Part shown: piece by piece, positions 38,101-50,180 of the stretch
Layout of the letters: each line of letters starts with the position of its first letter
Position numbering within the stretch: the first letter of the stretch is position 1
Assembly (NCBI GenBank): GCA_037576195.1
Contig: CM075103.1
Coordinates: forward strand, 27,860,723-27,924,722
Direction of reading: 5' to 3'
Source of the DNA: Phytoseiulus persimilis
Lineage: Eukaryota > Arthropoda > Arachnida > Mesostigmata > Phytoseiidae
DNA length: 64,000 bases
Program-made: the position numbers and the translations under genes
The notes under the pieces: model-generated
What the model was told of the DNA's origin: nothing
Seen by the model: only the letters and a program-made list of their open reading frames with translations
Database searches by the model: none

Positions 38101-38662
38101 TTACCAGGCCTTTCCGTAGCCGTATGCGAGACCGGCACCATAACCATAGCCGAGTCCTCCAAGACCGAGTCCGTGTCCGTAGCCTCCGTAAGCGGCGACG
38201 GGAGCAGCAGCGTAACCGACCTTGGCGTATGCAACGGGAGCAGCGGCATAGCCGACCTTAGCGTAGCCGACGGGAGCGAGGGCCTTGCCGATGATGGGGC
38301 TGTAGTGGTCAGAGCGGGTGGTCACAGCAGAGCTGGCGATGATCGGAGTGGCAATCTTGGCCACAACGGGGGCGGCGACAACCTTGTGCCCGTATCCCAA
38401 ACCGTTTCCGTAAGCGAGACCTCCGTAGCCGAGACCTCCGTAACCAAGACCTCCGTAACCGAGACCGCCATAAGCGAGACCATGTCCATAGCCGAGTCCG
38501 ATGCCATGGCCGATCAGACTTGCCTGGGCGGAGGCGACGAGCACGGCGAGGGCGACAATCTGGAAGGAGATTCAACTGTAGAAGTTCTTTGCGTAGAGCT
38601 CAAATGTCCGATTGCGGAAAGTTTTACACTACTTCGCTTCCCGCTCTACTCACTGCGAACAT
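38101..38662 (-). CDS. Secreted glycine/tyrosine-rich structural protein, paralogue A
   Basis: Two exons: 38654-38662 (only M-F-A) and 38101-38559, joined in phase 0; 155 residues. The signal peptide spans the junction (MFA|IVALAVLVASAQA). The mature chain has GYGG/LGYGG repeats, a central [21 protein letters not shown] block with [21 protein letters not shown] repeats and a final Gly/Tyr-rich tail. Low-complexity secreted chains of this sort are typical of cuticle, eggshell or silk-like matrices. A TATAAAA box (minus) lies at 38701-38707, 39 bp before the ATG, and AATAAA at 38053-38058. It is about 2 kb from a close paralogue with the same gene structure. Exact function is unknown. Confidence 0.9.
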
Positions 38663-38700
38663 GGTTAGAAATCGATATCAAGCAAGCGATGTGTGGTTGC

Positions 38701-38707
38701 TTTTATA
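38701..38707 (-). promoter_or_regulatory. TATA box of glycine-rich paralogue A
   Basis: TATAAAA on the minus strand, 39 bp upstream of the start codon. The same motif and spacing occur at paralogue B. Confidence 0.75.
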
Positions 38708-40614
38708 CAAAGCGGGGTTACTATCTCCCTCGCCCAAATTCTGGGACCCAGAAGTTCAGACAACTCGGTTCAATCTAACGCTCCGTAAATCTTCTGAATT
38801 CACGTTGAATCATTCCGAGGACGAGAATCAAAGTTTGATCGGGGAGAACCCGGGTGAACTCCTTCGAGACTCAGCGATAGTCCTGGAGGCGTCGACATTC
38901 TCCATCAAAGAACCTTTCATTTCGAGCGGGAAGGAGCTTGAATAGAGCAGTTTCAACTTCAGCTGACGCTCCGCCGATTCGAGGCTTGCCGAAGGCATAA
39001 TCCCCCAGCCTCCTGCCTCAGACTACGTCGTTCCTCTTGATTCATGCTTCGATATGATGTAGCTTTCATGAACATCCCACCCAGTCCCAGGTTCCCGACC
39101 CGGCTCCCATCATTCTCGGATAGCGGGCCAAGAGCATTTCTGTGAGTCGGAGCGAAACCGACCCTCCGAGTCGATATTCCCCACCGCCTGGAAGTTTCCT
39201 CGGAGTTGTTGAGCGCATTGAATAGCTGTCTCCCTCCGCTGCCCCCGAAATGTGTTCCGTGAACCACGAACGATCTGCGCAAGCACCTGAAATGAAAGGC
39301 TGACCCGGACAGAATGCAAACTTGTACATATCTCGATCCGAGTCAAGATCAATAAACCCATACCCATAACCCATACACCATTTTACGACGTTCCGAAATC
39401 GAATTCTTATGGATTAGTGGTGTCCTCAAGTCTCCTCCGGGCTCTGTGCTCCATACGATCATACATGTATGTTAGGAAGGGCATGGTCTGTCTCAACACG
39501 ACTTTCATCTCTCGGAACCTTGAAACCCTAAACTACTCATGGCGGGATCGGGAACCCGTCTTCCAGGGGCGATCAACCGGCGTCGATCGGGTCCCAAAAC
39601 GGAGCTTTGAGAGCAGCAAACGTTCGAATTGTTCTCCTCTTATACTGTGACCAAGTTAAGGATGACGAGCGTCATCGTATGTCTGTTCTATCTGGAGACA
39701 TGTACGAGTTAGCTTGGGAGCTCTGGACAGGCTTAGATTTATGAGTGTGCGCAGCGTGATTGGCAAAGGGGATCACGCCGGTCACGGCGAAGCGTCTCGG
39801 CTCCAAAGCTGAAGTTTAGCGACGTTTCGTCAACATATACCCCTTGAGCCGCTCCATAAATTCCCTTTTTGGCGAAAGATTCCTACAGAATCAGTTTCTG
39901 AAGAGAGCACCATATGAGGCTGTAACCGGTGAATAAAACTTCCACATGTAAGAGCAACCTCGAGAGATGGAGCACTCAAGATGGGTAGCCGAGATGTTTC
40001 GTGGAGTGATGGAGTAGGTGAAACGGGCCTCCGAAGCTGTTACGCGGCCAAAAAGTTCGGGAATACCGTTCCTCAGAGCACTCCGCTCCGTCCCACAAAT
40101 TTCCCCTTCCCGCACTTACACCCCACTTCGTGAGGACTTGATCATGTACTGACTCTTACTCGTTGGGACATTCTGATACGTTATCGCGGCTGATTAGACA
40201 ATGCGAAACACCGGAGAGCGCTTTCGGAGCTTTGAAGTGTGTCTGACCAGGCAAACAGGACGAGTGTGGTGTATCGGAGCTCTGGGTAAAAGCAACTGCT
40301 CCTTCCAGGACTTGTCTCCTCCTGTCTATGTGCTTCGTGATCGGGGAGCTGCGGTCTGTAACGCTTAATGAATCGAACGATTTTCACGACCGCAGAGGAG
40401 GTAACGTTGTTCGTAACCTCGTTCAGGGGCTAGAGTCGCCGAATCAGTGCGGGGAGGTTGCCGAGACTATGTAATTTACAGGGGGGACCTCCAATCGTCG
40501 ATGAGGAACGTCTGACACTCTGTGTGCTTACAAACATCACTTGTTCACGAACCGCATTCCTCTCCAGGCTTCCTTGATGCCCTATTCGAGAACATGAGAG
40601 ATTTTTGTGTACAA
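38708..40614. other. Intergenic spacer between the two glycine-rich paralogues
   Basis: About 1.9 kb with no recognised gene on either strand. Upstream control sequences for paralogue A should lie at its left end. Confidence 0.5.
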
Positions 40615-40670
40615 TTTACAGTTTTATTGAGGAGGCTCTCTACAACACGTCTGGACGCAGAGATGTTCGC

Positions 40671-41226
40671 TTAATAAGCCTTTCCGTATCCGTATCCGTA
40701 TCCGAGACCGGCGCCATATCCATAGCCGAGTCCTCCAAGACCGAGTCCGTGTCCGTACCCTCCGTAAGCGGCGACGGGAGCAGCAGCGTAGCCGAGCTTG
40801 GCGTATCCGACGGGAGCAGCGGCGTAACCGACCTTGGCGTATCCGACGGGAGCGAGGGCCTTGCCGATGATGGGAGCGTAGTGGTCGGAGCGGGTGGTCA
40901 CAGCAGAGCTGGCGATGATCGGAGTGGCAACCTTGGCCACAACGGGGGCGGCGATGACCTTGTGCCCGTATCCGTAACCACCGTATCCGTGACCACCGTA
41001 TCCGTAACCACCGTATCCGAGACCACCGTATCCGAGACCGCCGTATCCGAGACCATGTCCATAACCGAGACCGAGGCCGTGGCCGTACAGGCTAGCCTGG
41101 GCGGAAGCGGCGAGAGCAGCGAGAGCGACAAACTGGAAATATGATGGGCGAGTTAGAGTGTGATTGGAGGAATCTGTTGGAGGGCTTGCTCCAAAACTTC
41201 AAGCTTCCAAGACTCACAGCGAACAT
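40671..41226 (-). CDS. Secreted glycine/tyrosine-rich structural protein, paralogue B
   Basis: Two exons: 41218-41226 (M-F-A) and 40671-41132, phase 0; 156 residues. The signal peptide reads [16 protein letters not shown]. The repeats and the central [17 protein letters not shown] block closely match paralogue A; the chief difference is a longer run of [12 protein letters not shown] near the N-terminus. AATAAA on the minus strand is at 40623-40628 within a 3' segment (TGTGTACAATTTACAG...) nearly identical to that of paralogue A, so the duplication included the 3'UTR. A TATAAAA box is at 41265-41271. Probable secreted cuticle or matrix protein; no catalytic domain. Confidence 0.9.
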
Positions 41227-41264
41227 GTTGGACGATTGATGTTGTCGGTTGGCCGATCTCGGCT

Positions 41265-41271
41265 TTTTATA
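41265..41271 (-). promoter_or_regulatory. TATA box of glycine-rich paralogue B
   Basis: TATAAAA on the minus strand about 39 bp upstream of the ATG at 41226, matching the arrangement at paralogue A. Confidence 0.75.
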
Positions 41272-44200
41272 CAGTACGAGTCCTCGCTCTCTCCCCCACA
41301 AGGGACTGGGCACAGATTCAACACTGGCTGACTACCCGCTGACCAACCGGGTGAACCGATGACGTCGGGTGGGCTTTCACTAAGGCATGCCAATTTCATC
41401 AGCGGCTTTCGCTTCTCAACCAGAAAGCCAGTCGACAGAAATTGTCGACTGGTGGCGCTTAGTTTCATTGTCCGTTTTTATGACGTCGGAAACGACAGCG
41501 AAGGCTAGATGTTTTTCAAGATATCCGCCCAAATATCCACCCCGGTGAAACGGGATCTTACTCGGAATCGACTCCGGCTCAGAAAATGGCGTTCCTCAGA
41601 ACATAACTCCTATCAACATGGCCTCTGAGTTGTGGTCGTCCAGGTGGACTGGATATGGGTCTGCTAGGGTCGGGAATCCAGATGCCGAGGCTGCAATATA
41701 ACTGAAATGAGAACAGGTCCGATTTCGACCGATTGCGCTCCGATTTGCAAGGATGCAGCACCCAGGACGCGGAGGATGGAAATGCGGAGTCGGCTCGCGG
41801 ACTCTCAGTTCTGTTGAGTGGTTACACCATTCGTTCCGCATCCTCGTCAAGGTCCTCGAGACCGAAGCCCTGTTTGGCTGGGAAACGCCGACCATTACTG
41901 GATCTCCCGACGTGGGTGCTAAAATCCATGCTTCACTCGGAATACCATTTCGGCATTTAATTTCGCTAGAACCTGTTTCAGGAAGTCTGCATGAGAGAAA
42001 TGGCGGTCTTTCACGCGCCCTCAAACCCGGCCGCGCTGAGTACTAGGTTACGTTTCATTCGAGATGTGGAACGCTAATGCTGTCTGATAACGCATTCGTG
42101 ACTTTGAAACTTGACCAACGAAGGCTGTTTGATTATTATTCGTTGTGCGAAAATTCTACGTTCGAGCGCCCTAGCGTCCGTGTGGAGGACGGGCTGAGCC
42201 GGTATCGGAATATTTATCAAGAGAAATGGCTCAGACATTGCGATCGCGCTTTCCGCCCTATCGACACCCAGCACGAGTTCAAACAGTACAGTTGGTCTTA
42301 ACAGAAAGAATACGAGACAACACTTCGCGCGCGAAACTCAAGTCTTCCGGAGGTCTCCGCGAAGCTTGGACCGTAGCCGTAACTAATCTCACAAACAGCA
42401 GATACCGGTTACGCGAGCGGCTGCCGAGACGACCGGCTTCTCGCCGAACCAGAAACGTCAAGCCAAGTTCAAGGTGAATGTTTGTCGGATTTGTAAGTGA
42501 TCGGATTCGTGAGCACTTTTTAGGTCGACCACCTTGAAACATATCGTAAATTTTTTCACACGTTATGCAACGGTCGTCAATACTCCTCGACCAGGACGAA
42601 CGGACGACGCTAGAACCGAATCCGTGCGAATCTTCCTCGGGCGGTCGTATTGAGCCACGCCGAAGGACTTCCGGGAAGCCATGTCCGAGCTGTTCCGAAG
42701 GATTTCGAATCTGGAGCATCTACGCTCCACGGTTCTGAAGAGGATGCCCTCGCCCTTCGAGATATCACGCTCGAGATAGCATGAGAAGATCGTCGGGGAC
42801 AGAGAAGGCGTTGGCTCAGATTCGGTCTTACAGAATTTGCACTTTTGTGTTCTCCTCCGGTCGAGACACGGTCGGCCTTGCTGGGTCCTGGAGCTCCGCC
42901 AATCAGGCGGAATAGTTACGTGGAAGCCGTCGTTGGCGATTGAGTCGACGTTAGTTGTTCGTGTATCTTTTTCTGTCCCGGCTCTGTTTCGGTAACCGTC
43001 ATTTACTCTTAATTGATGCGAAAACTGTCAGACGCCAAGACGAAATTCCACTTTTGGTAAACTACTCTATTGCGTTAGGTAAACTAGTCGACACACGCTC
43101 ATAGACACCAGGACTAGATTCGAAGAGGTTTGGACCTCTTCGAATATGTCACCAAACCCAGTGATTGCGCGAAATTCCGAGAGACTCCCAGTGAGTGCAT
43201 AGCTTCTCGGCGCTCGTTCGCGCTGCCAGTCAGTGATGAACTTCGCCGCCGAATTCCCTGTTGGAGTTTTGGATGATTGGCATCAGACCATGAGGAGGCC
43301 ACCTGTACGTAACGGAGCCGTTGCTTGAAACAAAGGACGCTTGTTCCGTTCTCTAATTTGTTCAACGGAGCTTCATCCTCGGAAGCACTCTTTGTAAGGA
43401 ACGAGTGATTCGGAATGTTGCCAACGCACTCAGCGGAGTTGCTGAACACCGCTGCCGCGGGAACCGCTGGTCGAACAACGGGCGCGGAAATTAATTGTCT
43501 CCCATCGATTGATCTGAGTCTCCATCTTCATCAGCTCGAAATTCGACATATGCCTGATTTTCCTGCTCATTTTTCGCAGCTGAAGTGCATCCGGGTCCTG
43601 TATTCCTGACAGGATACGTCAACCAGTGTACGAGCATGGAATGGCAACATCACCAGTGGTCGACCTCACTTCGCGAAGACCTTTGACCTGCAGACCATCC
43701 GTCCTGATCGTCTGATTCCAGAACCAAATTGTCTCGCTGAGAATTCTTCGCCGGAGATAGTTCAGCCGATCCGCGAATGGCGAAGTCTCCCAAGGTACTC
43801 CGAACACTCGAGCAGTAGCGTGCTCTTTCTCGGACGGCACCTGTACTCACGAACTGCTGAAGTCTATAGTTTTTTACTCAAGAAAGTCTCGTATACGGAA
43901 TCCTTGCCCGTTTCAAACTCGGGTTCCCTTCAGCTATTGTGTTCATTTTCGTGATACCAGATAACCGAATGTCTCCTCGCATGAGAAGAGCTTTCGGGGG
44001 TAATCAAGTCCTTGGGTATGGTTTATCCACGACGTTTCTCAGATTTAGAGCCTTTTGTACAAAGAACGAATCCACAGCGAAGCTCGGCGGAGCAATTTCC
44101 CCGCGTAACGCGGAAGTTGTTCAGGTGCTTTTTTTAGTCAGTGTTGCCGTTCAAGATCAAATCGAACGGGCGTTTTAGGCAAAAAACGAAACCCCGCCGC

Positions 44201-46089
44201 TCATTGAAACGTTGAATGGCTGCAGCTCCAACGGTATCATTACCTCTGAGCCCACAACGACGGAAACTTGAGAGGTAGTCCACGGAGACAGAAAGCTTGA
44301 AGCTTTTACGCAGCCCTCTCCCTCCTTCCTCGTCCTTTTCTCTGGGATGCAGTGATTGCTTCTTCCAAGACTCAGAAAATTTGGCTCAAGGAGTAACAGT
44401 GAATTATCCAACGATAGGACGTGAGTCATCTTTGCGTTCTTTTCAGAGTAGCTCTCGCGAGCGGTCAAAATTCGCAGGTTCACCGTTTTACTGCCAGCTG
44501 GCACGCCGCCGTGGAACTCAGCGGAGGATTTGGGCAAGAAGTAGCTCTTGAAGTTGCATCGGACCTCCGAGCGAGGGCTTTCGCCAGAATGACAAGTGAG
44601 GCAAGGAAATGCATGCATGTCGGGAACCGCTGTGAAATATCACCTCCGAGTCACGAATAGGGTAGCTGTTGGAGATGGAAGCGGCTCATGTGGGTCAATG
44701 AGATGCACACTTAGCTTGCGGTGATGAGTGATTCATCCACCGAGGCAGCGAGGGAGTACATGGGGCGCCCTCGATGCGCCATATGCGCTGATTAGACGAA
44801 ATTCATGAAACACTTTGCCAGGGCCAACTCCTGACTCTGTGGCAACTGGAGCTATAGATCCGGTCTCCCCCTTCGGATGTAGCTCAAGTAGGGAGATTTA
44901 GAACCGAGCGTTCTGTCTTTCGCGAGTAGTCTCAGTTTACTTGGCATAACTTTCATGTCTCGATCACAGTTGACGGGTGAGCTCGGCGGGTCCGCGCTTT
45001 GAGCGAGGGGAGTACGAAGTAAGATCGAGTACATGAGAAGGATCAAGATGATGTCTCGGGGGACTAGAATCAGTCTTCTTGAGCATGATGTCGATAACGG
45101 GTGTCTATACGGAAGCATGAGAATGAATCGAACAGCAAGGTGCATCCTGACTCAATAACTCTCAGATAAGGGAGAGAATCGGAAATACACAAGAATATGC
45201 CTGGAAACGAAGAATGATGAAGAGTTTCATCGACAAGGCAAACAGAGCATAGCGACCCCATCGTCCAAAATCAGGCGATATTCTAGACAGCTCCAGAAAA
45301 GACCGGCGACGCTTTATGTTTATGAAGATATCGACGCAACTTCAGCTTCTCTACGTGAGTGCGCCAATGATTGCCAGTTCCGCAGGACGAGATTCAGATC
45401 TAGGAGGCCTGAAATTCTCTGGAGCTGAGCGGATCAGTGGAATGAATGGAGTTCGTCATCGCGTGTCCACGTGTCAAGAGCGTTTTGCCAACCTCCGTCT
45501 CGATGGATCGTACAGGAAGAACCCAAGGTTGGAGTTGTCTTCCCGACACGCGTGGTGGTTCGCACTCGTGTTGTGTCCCCTCTGGAGGCTCTCCCCGTCT
45601 CCGACACTCGAATCGATTGGAGACTGGACAACGGAGAATGAAATATCGTTCCGGTGTGGAATGCTGTCTGGATCGCACGGTTGTGAGAGCGTTCATTTTC
45701 CCGTCGTATTCCCAGGAGCCGAGGTCGCGTCCAAACATTTGGAAAGCTGAACGGAAATGAAAACCACAACTGATAATGCAGACTCGATTTGAGCAGCGAA
45801 CATGAGTCCGCTCCTATTTCCAAAATCAAAACTCGTCAAACTAGAGAGAGATGTTTGTCTCCCGATATAGTTCGTTCCGATCGGGAAACGAGTGCTAACT
45901 TGCGTGATTCGTGCTGGAAGGGTTTTACGTTAGCTTCACGTAGCTGATGTCTTCGAAGCAATCTCTACCGACAGGATAGCCAATCTCGAACCCTCGGAGT
46001 CCAACGTCAGTAGAGCTTTCTCCCGGAACGGCCTCAATAACTGACAGTCCGCAGAATCGTTATGTTTTACACTGGGGGCCGAAGATTCT
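41272..46089. other. Intergenic, no gene firmly recognised
   Basis: 4.8 kb of mostly unremarkable sequence. The best exon-like piece is plus-strand 44447-44595, bounded by TTTTCAG and a GTGAGG donor, with a phrase HRFTASW...SGGF faintly like a proprotein-convertase prodomain. No partner exons were found. Confidence 0.4.
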
Positions 46090-46480
46090 ACCTATCCCAT
46101 GATTCGGTAACAGCGAATTAGGAGAGCATTCCGGACCTGGTTCATCTCGTTCAAGATCCGGTCCTGAGACTCTTTCCAGTTCCATGGAGTCGGCCATGGC
46201 CGAATTCCTCTTGATAGCGCTATTGGAGACAAGGCGCCAAGGCTCGAGGTGATCGATCTCCTGCATGATGTCGGCTTAGCCGGTAGACAACATTGCTCAT
46301 TTTGTGAAGAGGAGGACACCTTCTAGGATCCGTCCGAGGTGGTTTTCTCATATTTCTCACACGACTCCGAACCTCCTGAGTCGGACAGTCGATTCGATGC
46401 TGTTCTCTCCTGGAGTATTTGGATGGACCTTGTCGACATTGATCAGTTTGATTGGTTAGGAGATTCTGACGGAGGAGCAC
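46090..46480 (-). mobile_element. Degenerate LINE 3'-end relic
   Basis: Minus-strand frames, broken by stops and shifts, give phrases such as EIDHLEPWRL and a following helix WNWKESQDRILNEMNQV. This resembles the tail after the C-terminal zinc motif in Jockey/CR1-like LINE ORF2 proteins. No intact reading frame remains. The identification is weak. Confidence 0.3.
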
Positions 46481-49237
46481 CTCCAGCTCCGAGAATCACT
46501 GGGTCCTAGATCGAGGAGTGAGAGACTCCCCTTCAACCCCGGAGGGACATTTTTCCTTGAAGGAAGACTACAAAGATCTCAAGATGGAGTTCGGTCGGCA
46601 ATGATGAAGGCCGACGGGCGTACCGAAGGCAGACTTTAAGAAGATCATCGAACTCTTTGCTGCAAAGAAGGTGAGCTGATCCATCATCAGGATATCAGAT
46701 CTCTGACAGACTAGAATATGTGCAGTTTGGCTGGAGAATACAAGTTTAGCTGAACCTGAATGAAGGGGCTTCGAGCGCCCTGAAATAATTTTCTTCAAAG
46801 TCTTTCGTATTCACCTTCTCGATCAGAGCGGAGCGTCGCATTAGCACCTTCTATCGTCTCTGCCACCACAACCAATCCGACTCTCCCTTCCTTGCACAGT
46901 CTGCAGCTCTACCGAAACGTCTTCCATCTAGGAACGACCGGATGCGGTACTAACGGCAGTCACCCCTTCAATCGAGTCTGATCGCTGTCGTATCGTGAAT
47001 GGACGGAAGCCGTCATCTAGATCCATTTTGGTATAACACACAGGTTTATCGTAAGTAAACGTGTGGAATAAGTATGATATCACACCAGACGTCCTGAAAG
47101 CGCTTTGGAAAGGCGCCAACGGAAACTGAACTGAAAAGTATTGCTCCTCGCATGAGGAACGACATGGGTGAAACCAGATCTAGTTTTGGTGGCCCGCTTG
47201 ACGAACATAGCTCCGAGCTCGGGGTTGCGGAGGAACTGTTGTGCCAGTGCGGCTCAACGGGGAGGACATAGGCCACCTCCCCCTCCCCCATACTTCTCAA
47301 AAGCTGGAGGGGTGATTACGAGACAAATCTGACCGTACTTTTCAGAACCTGGAAAGGTGATTCCGGGACTAATCTGACCATACTTTTCGAAGTCTCAAGG
47401 GGTGATTACGAGACCAATCTGACCATACTTCTCAAAATCATGATGCTGACCCAGTGGAGAGAGAGAAAAGTGCCTCGATGCCAGGGCAGGATCCTATCGA
47501 GAGTCGGTGGCCACTCCCGAAGGTCTCATGACACTACATGTAACGCAATGTGTGTCTGTCCGCAGTAGACTCCCGAAGCAAGGGACGGGTCAGCCAGCGT
47601 AGTCGGCCGAAGGCCGGCTAGTCACTTGTAATGGTGTGTTCGCGTTGACGATTCGGAACTTCATGTGCGTCGAGGAATCGACTTGATGTGCGCGGCCTCT
47701 GCGAATCTTTTAGGAGAGCGCTTGATCAATCATTTCCAGTTAATGTCACGCGCTCATTGCAACACTGGACTGTTGGGAACTGGAACACACAACGGCAGAA
47801 GGTCAGCTTCACACTTCAGAGCTCAGGATGCGACTCAGTTGCGTGACTCTCGATTACGAGAACTGCGCGAGACACCGCGAGCACGCGAACGCCCTCTCGA
47901 GTGCAATCAGGCTCTGCAAACCACTTCCAACGAACGCGATTCCATGATCCCGATCGAGCAAAGGGTGTTGGCTGGCCTCGCGAAGCCAGTCTCGACCACC
48001 GTCGCGGAATATTCGCGGACCTCGTAACTACGTAGAGTTTTGAACTTCAGTTTAAATCTCGCAGGCCACAGCAATGGGTTCATGGGTTTCCCGCAAAGAA
48101 AAATCAGTGATACTACCGAGACCGGGCTCCCATATCAAAAATGACTCCATAAAGGATGCAATGAAGTTTCCGTCGCTTTCCCTCACACCTGAGTGTGCGG
48201 AGCACCGAGCTCTCACGGAATTCGGGAGGTTCTTTCGCTGAGCTGGGCCACCTGCCGGAATCAGGAACCAACTTTGGGTGGATTGAGTTCCCCTGAGAAC
48301 TCAAAGTCATGAAGTCTGAAGGCCTGGAGGTCCAGCAACGCTGTTGTAGAACGAATGGAAGCAGGGGCCGAGGTTGAGGGCAAAGTTTTCTGGCGTTCCC
48401 CATGGAGGGATGAGTTCGCGGAGAATCCAGAGTTCTGACCCTCCACTGGAAAACGTAATCATCATCGTAAGCGGCCGGGAGTCTGGGGTAGAATGCCAAG
48501 GCTCGATGATCCCAACGCTGGCGGTGCCACTGACTGAGCCGCAAGATGCAAAAAACCTGGGTCGAATAGGATTTGGTTTCATTCCTGGGAAGGGTCATCC
48601 GAACGCCTGAAGCCCGATGTCGGTTACATCTGCGTAGCAAGATTTCCTCGACGGTTCTCCCGCTTAGCGGACTTTTGTACCACTCAGATTAGCGGATTCC
48701 CATGTGTACATTTAATCGAGCCGGCTCCCAACGTTTGATATTATTCTCAGAGCAAGAGAAAAAATACATTTGTGCAGCGACACCTTGTGCCGGAAAACTG
48801 ACGGAGCTGTGGCATGGATCATCGACGTCTGGAAGATTTCGAACCACCAAATAAGCGAAATAACAGAGCTCAATCACACCGGGGCTTTTGGTTGATTCTC
48901 CCCCGAGATGAGAGTAGAATGAATCGCAGTTATATGCGGTTTCCAACCGCAAAACCGCGGTCTCCAGTTGTAGCTAACCGAAAACTGCATTTTCCAGAAA
49001 TGGCAGTTATTTGCAAGGCACAGTTGAGACTCTGCGGTACTAGAGGAGCGAGCTCAGAGCCGTCGGATCCATCCGGGAGAATCGCGATCCCGCCCCAAGG
49101 GAGCGACTTGAGAACTTTCCGGAGTTTCGATGCCTTCCCGGGAAAGTCCCTCAACCGGGATGATCCTCGCAGAGCTAGAGAAGAGACACGCTCGGCCGAG
49201 CTCGGTGGGCACTCTCTGTCGAGTGCACAACGAAGTT
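46481..49237. other. Intergenic, ORFs of uncertain meaning
   Basis: Two longer ORFs, plus-strand 47665-48027 (120 codons) and minus-strand 48113-48640 (175 codons), show no recognised domain. The minus-strand one overlaps an equally plausible frame at 48307-48582. I cannot support either as a gene. Confidence 0.35.
47291..47442. repeat. 45-bp minisatellite, about 3.3 copies
   Basis: Units begin TACTTCTCAA / TACTTTTCAG / TACTTTTCGA and end CAATCTGACCA or close variants, with exactly 45 bp between starts (47291, 47336, 47381, partial at 47426). The core ATCTGACCGTACTTT also occurs at about 61137-61152, so it belongs to a dispersed repeat. Confidence 0.75.
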
Positions 49238-49283
49238 TTTATTGTGTTCCGGAACAACAGAGGAGGGTATCTCGGTGACTGCT

Positions 49284-49466
49284 TCACTTTCGGCCAAAGC
49301 CGCCCCCCTGACTACCTTGAGCGCCAGCGCCGGCGCCGAATTTGAATCCTCCTCCGAACTTGCCACCTCCCATGCTGTTTCCTCCATAACTACCACTCCC
49401 CGACCACTGAGCGGAGGCGAAGGTTGACACCGTCAGCAGTGAACAAAGACACGTCAGAAACTTCAT
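49284..49466 (-). CDS. Small secreted glycine-rich peptide, 60 residues
   Basis: Complete ORF: signal peptide MKFLTCLCSLLTVSTFASAQ, then a Gly/Ser/Phe chain with GGG clusters and the end GGGFGRK. A TATAAA (minus) at 49515-49520 is about 50 bp before the ATG, and AATAAA (minus) lies at 49238-49243, so promoter, ORF and poly(A) signal are all in place without an intron. Such short glycine-rich secreted peptides occur as cuticle components, as antimicrobial peptides and in secreted glues; the sequence does not decide between these. Confidence 0.7.
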   Translation of the reverse strand: MKFLTCLCSLLTVSTFASAQWSGSGSYGGNSMGGGKFGGGFKFGAGAGAQGSQGGGFGRK

Positions 49467-49579
49467 GGTGGCGATGGTACGGAATCTAAACGTGTGGGAG
49501 CAAAATGCTCTCCGTTTATACTGTCCGCTCGGTTCCGTGTCATTTCCCTCCTCCTGGGCAGCTGAACTGAAAATGTTTG

Positions 49580-49875
49580 CTAGTTAGCATCATCAGCGGT
49601 CGAATGGTGCTGGGCTTCTCCTTCCGTGATTTCCGACACTTTCTCCTCTTTTCCAACAACTCCGCCGAGCGCGCCAGTTTTGGACGTTCTTGAATCGGAA
49701 TCGAACAAATAAGGAGTAACTTGATTTGAACCAGGAAGAACGTCTCTACGAGTGCTGCTGTGGTTCCCATGTCGAATATTCATTTTTTTCACTCTTTCCT
49801 CATCGCTCGATCCAGCCTCCCCGTAGGGCCCTGTCTGAGCTGTGTTCTGGAGATGAGACACCAGAGGTCGGCCCA
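49580..49875 (-). CDS. Possible terminal exon of an unrecognised gene
   Basis: From a good acceptor (TTGTTGAGGCTTCAG, minus strand) the frame is open for 98 codons to a TAG at 49580. It is hydrophilic with low-complexity charged stretches (SSDEERVKK, EEKVSEITEGEA), like a cytoplasmic tail or linker. It enters in phase 1, so upstream exons would be needed; none were recognised. It may be chance. Confidence 0.3.
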
Positions 49876-49989
49876 CTGAAGCCTCAACAAGATGAGAACT
49901 GTATGGAGCATCCCAAAAGTTTGCCGGGTCAAAGAACCGAAGGTTCGACTTCGCGACAACGCAAATACAGTACCAGCTCGATTATTTCA

Positions 49990-50180
49990 TTCGATCGATG
50001 CGGAGAAGACTTTAGATAATCGAAAGTTGGAAAAATCGAGGTTGAAATGATCATGGTTGCCCTGTAAATGAATTTGGAATGATCGGTGTTAGAGTCCGGA
50101 TGGTTGAAGTGATCGAGGTTGGTATCCGGATGGTTTGAAAAATCGGGGTTCAACTGATAAGGGTTCAAATGTGTTTGAAA
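49990..50180. repeat. Degenerate tandem repeat, ~30-bp units
   Basis: Variants of GGATGGTTGAAGTGATCGAGGTT recur four to five times. On the minus strand this gives repeated NHPD phrases, in an ORF without other support. Confidence 0.45.

Noticed and set aside
38309..38575. Arg-rich and Ser/Thr/Val-rich ORFs overlapping the glycine-rich genes
   Set aside because: They are alternate-frame readings of the low-complexity repeats; the signal peptide, intron and poly(A) signal all support the glycine/tyrosine frame.
47665..48027. 120-codon plus-strand ORF
   Set aside because: Reads as a possible protein but has no motif, promoter or homologue that I can recognise.
48113..48640. 175-codon minus-strand ORF
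   Set aside because: No recognisable domain, and a second overlapping frame is as plausible; no splice or promoter support.
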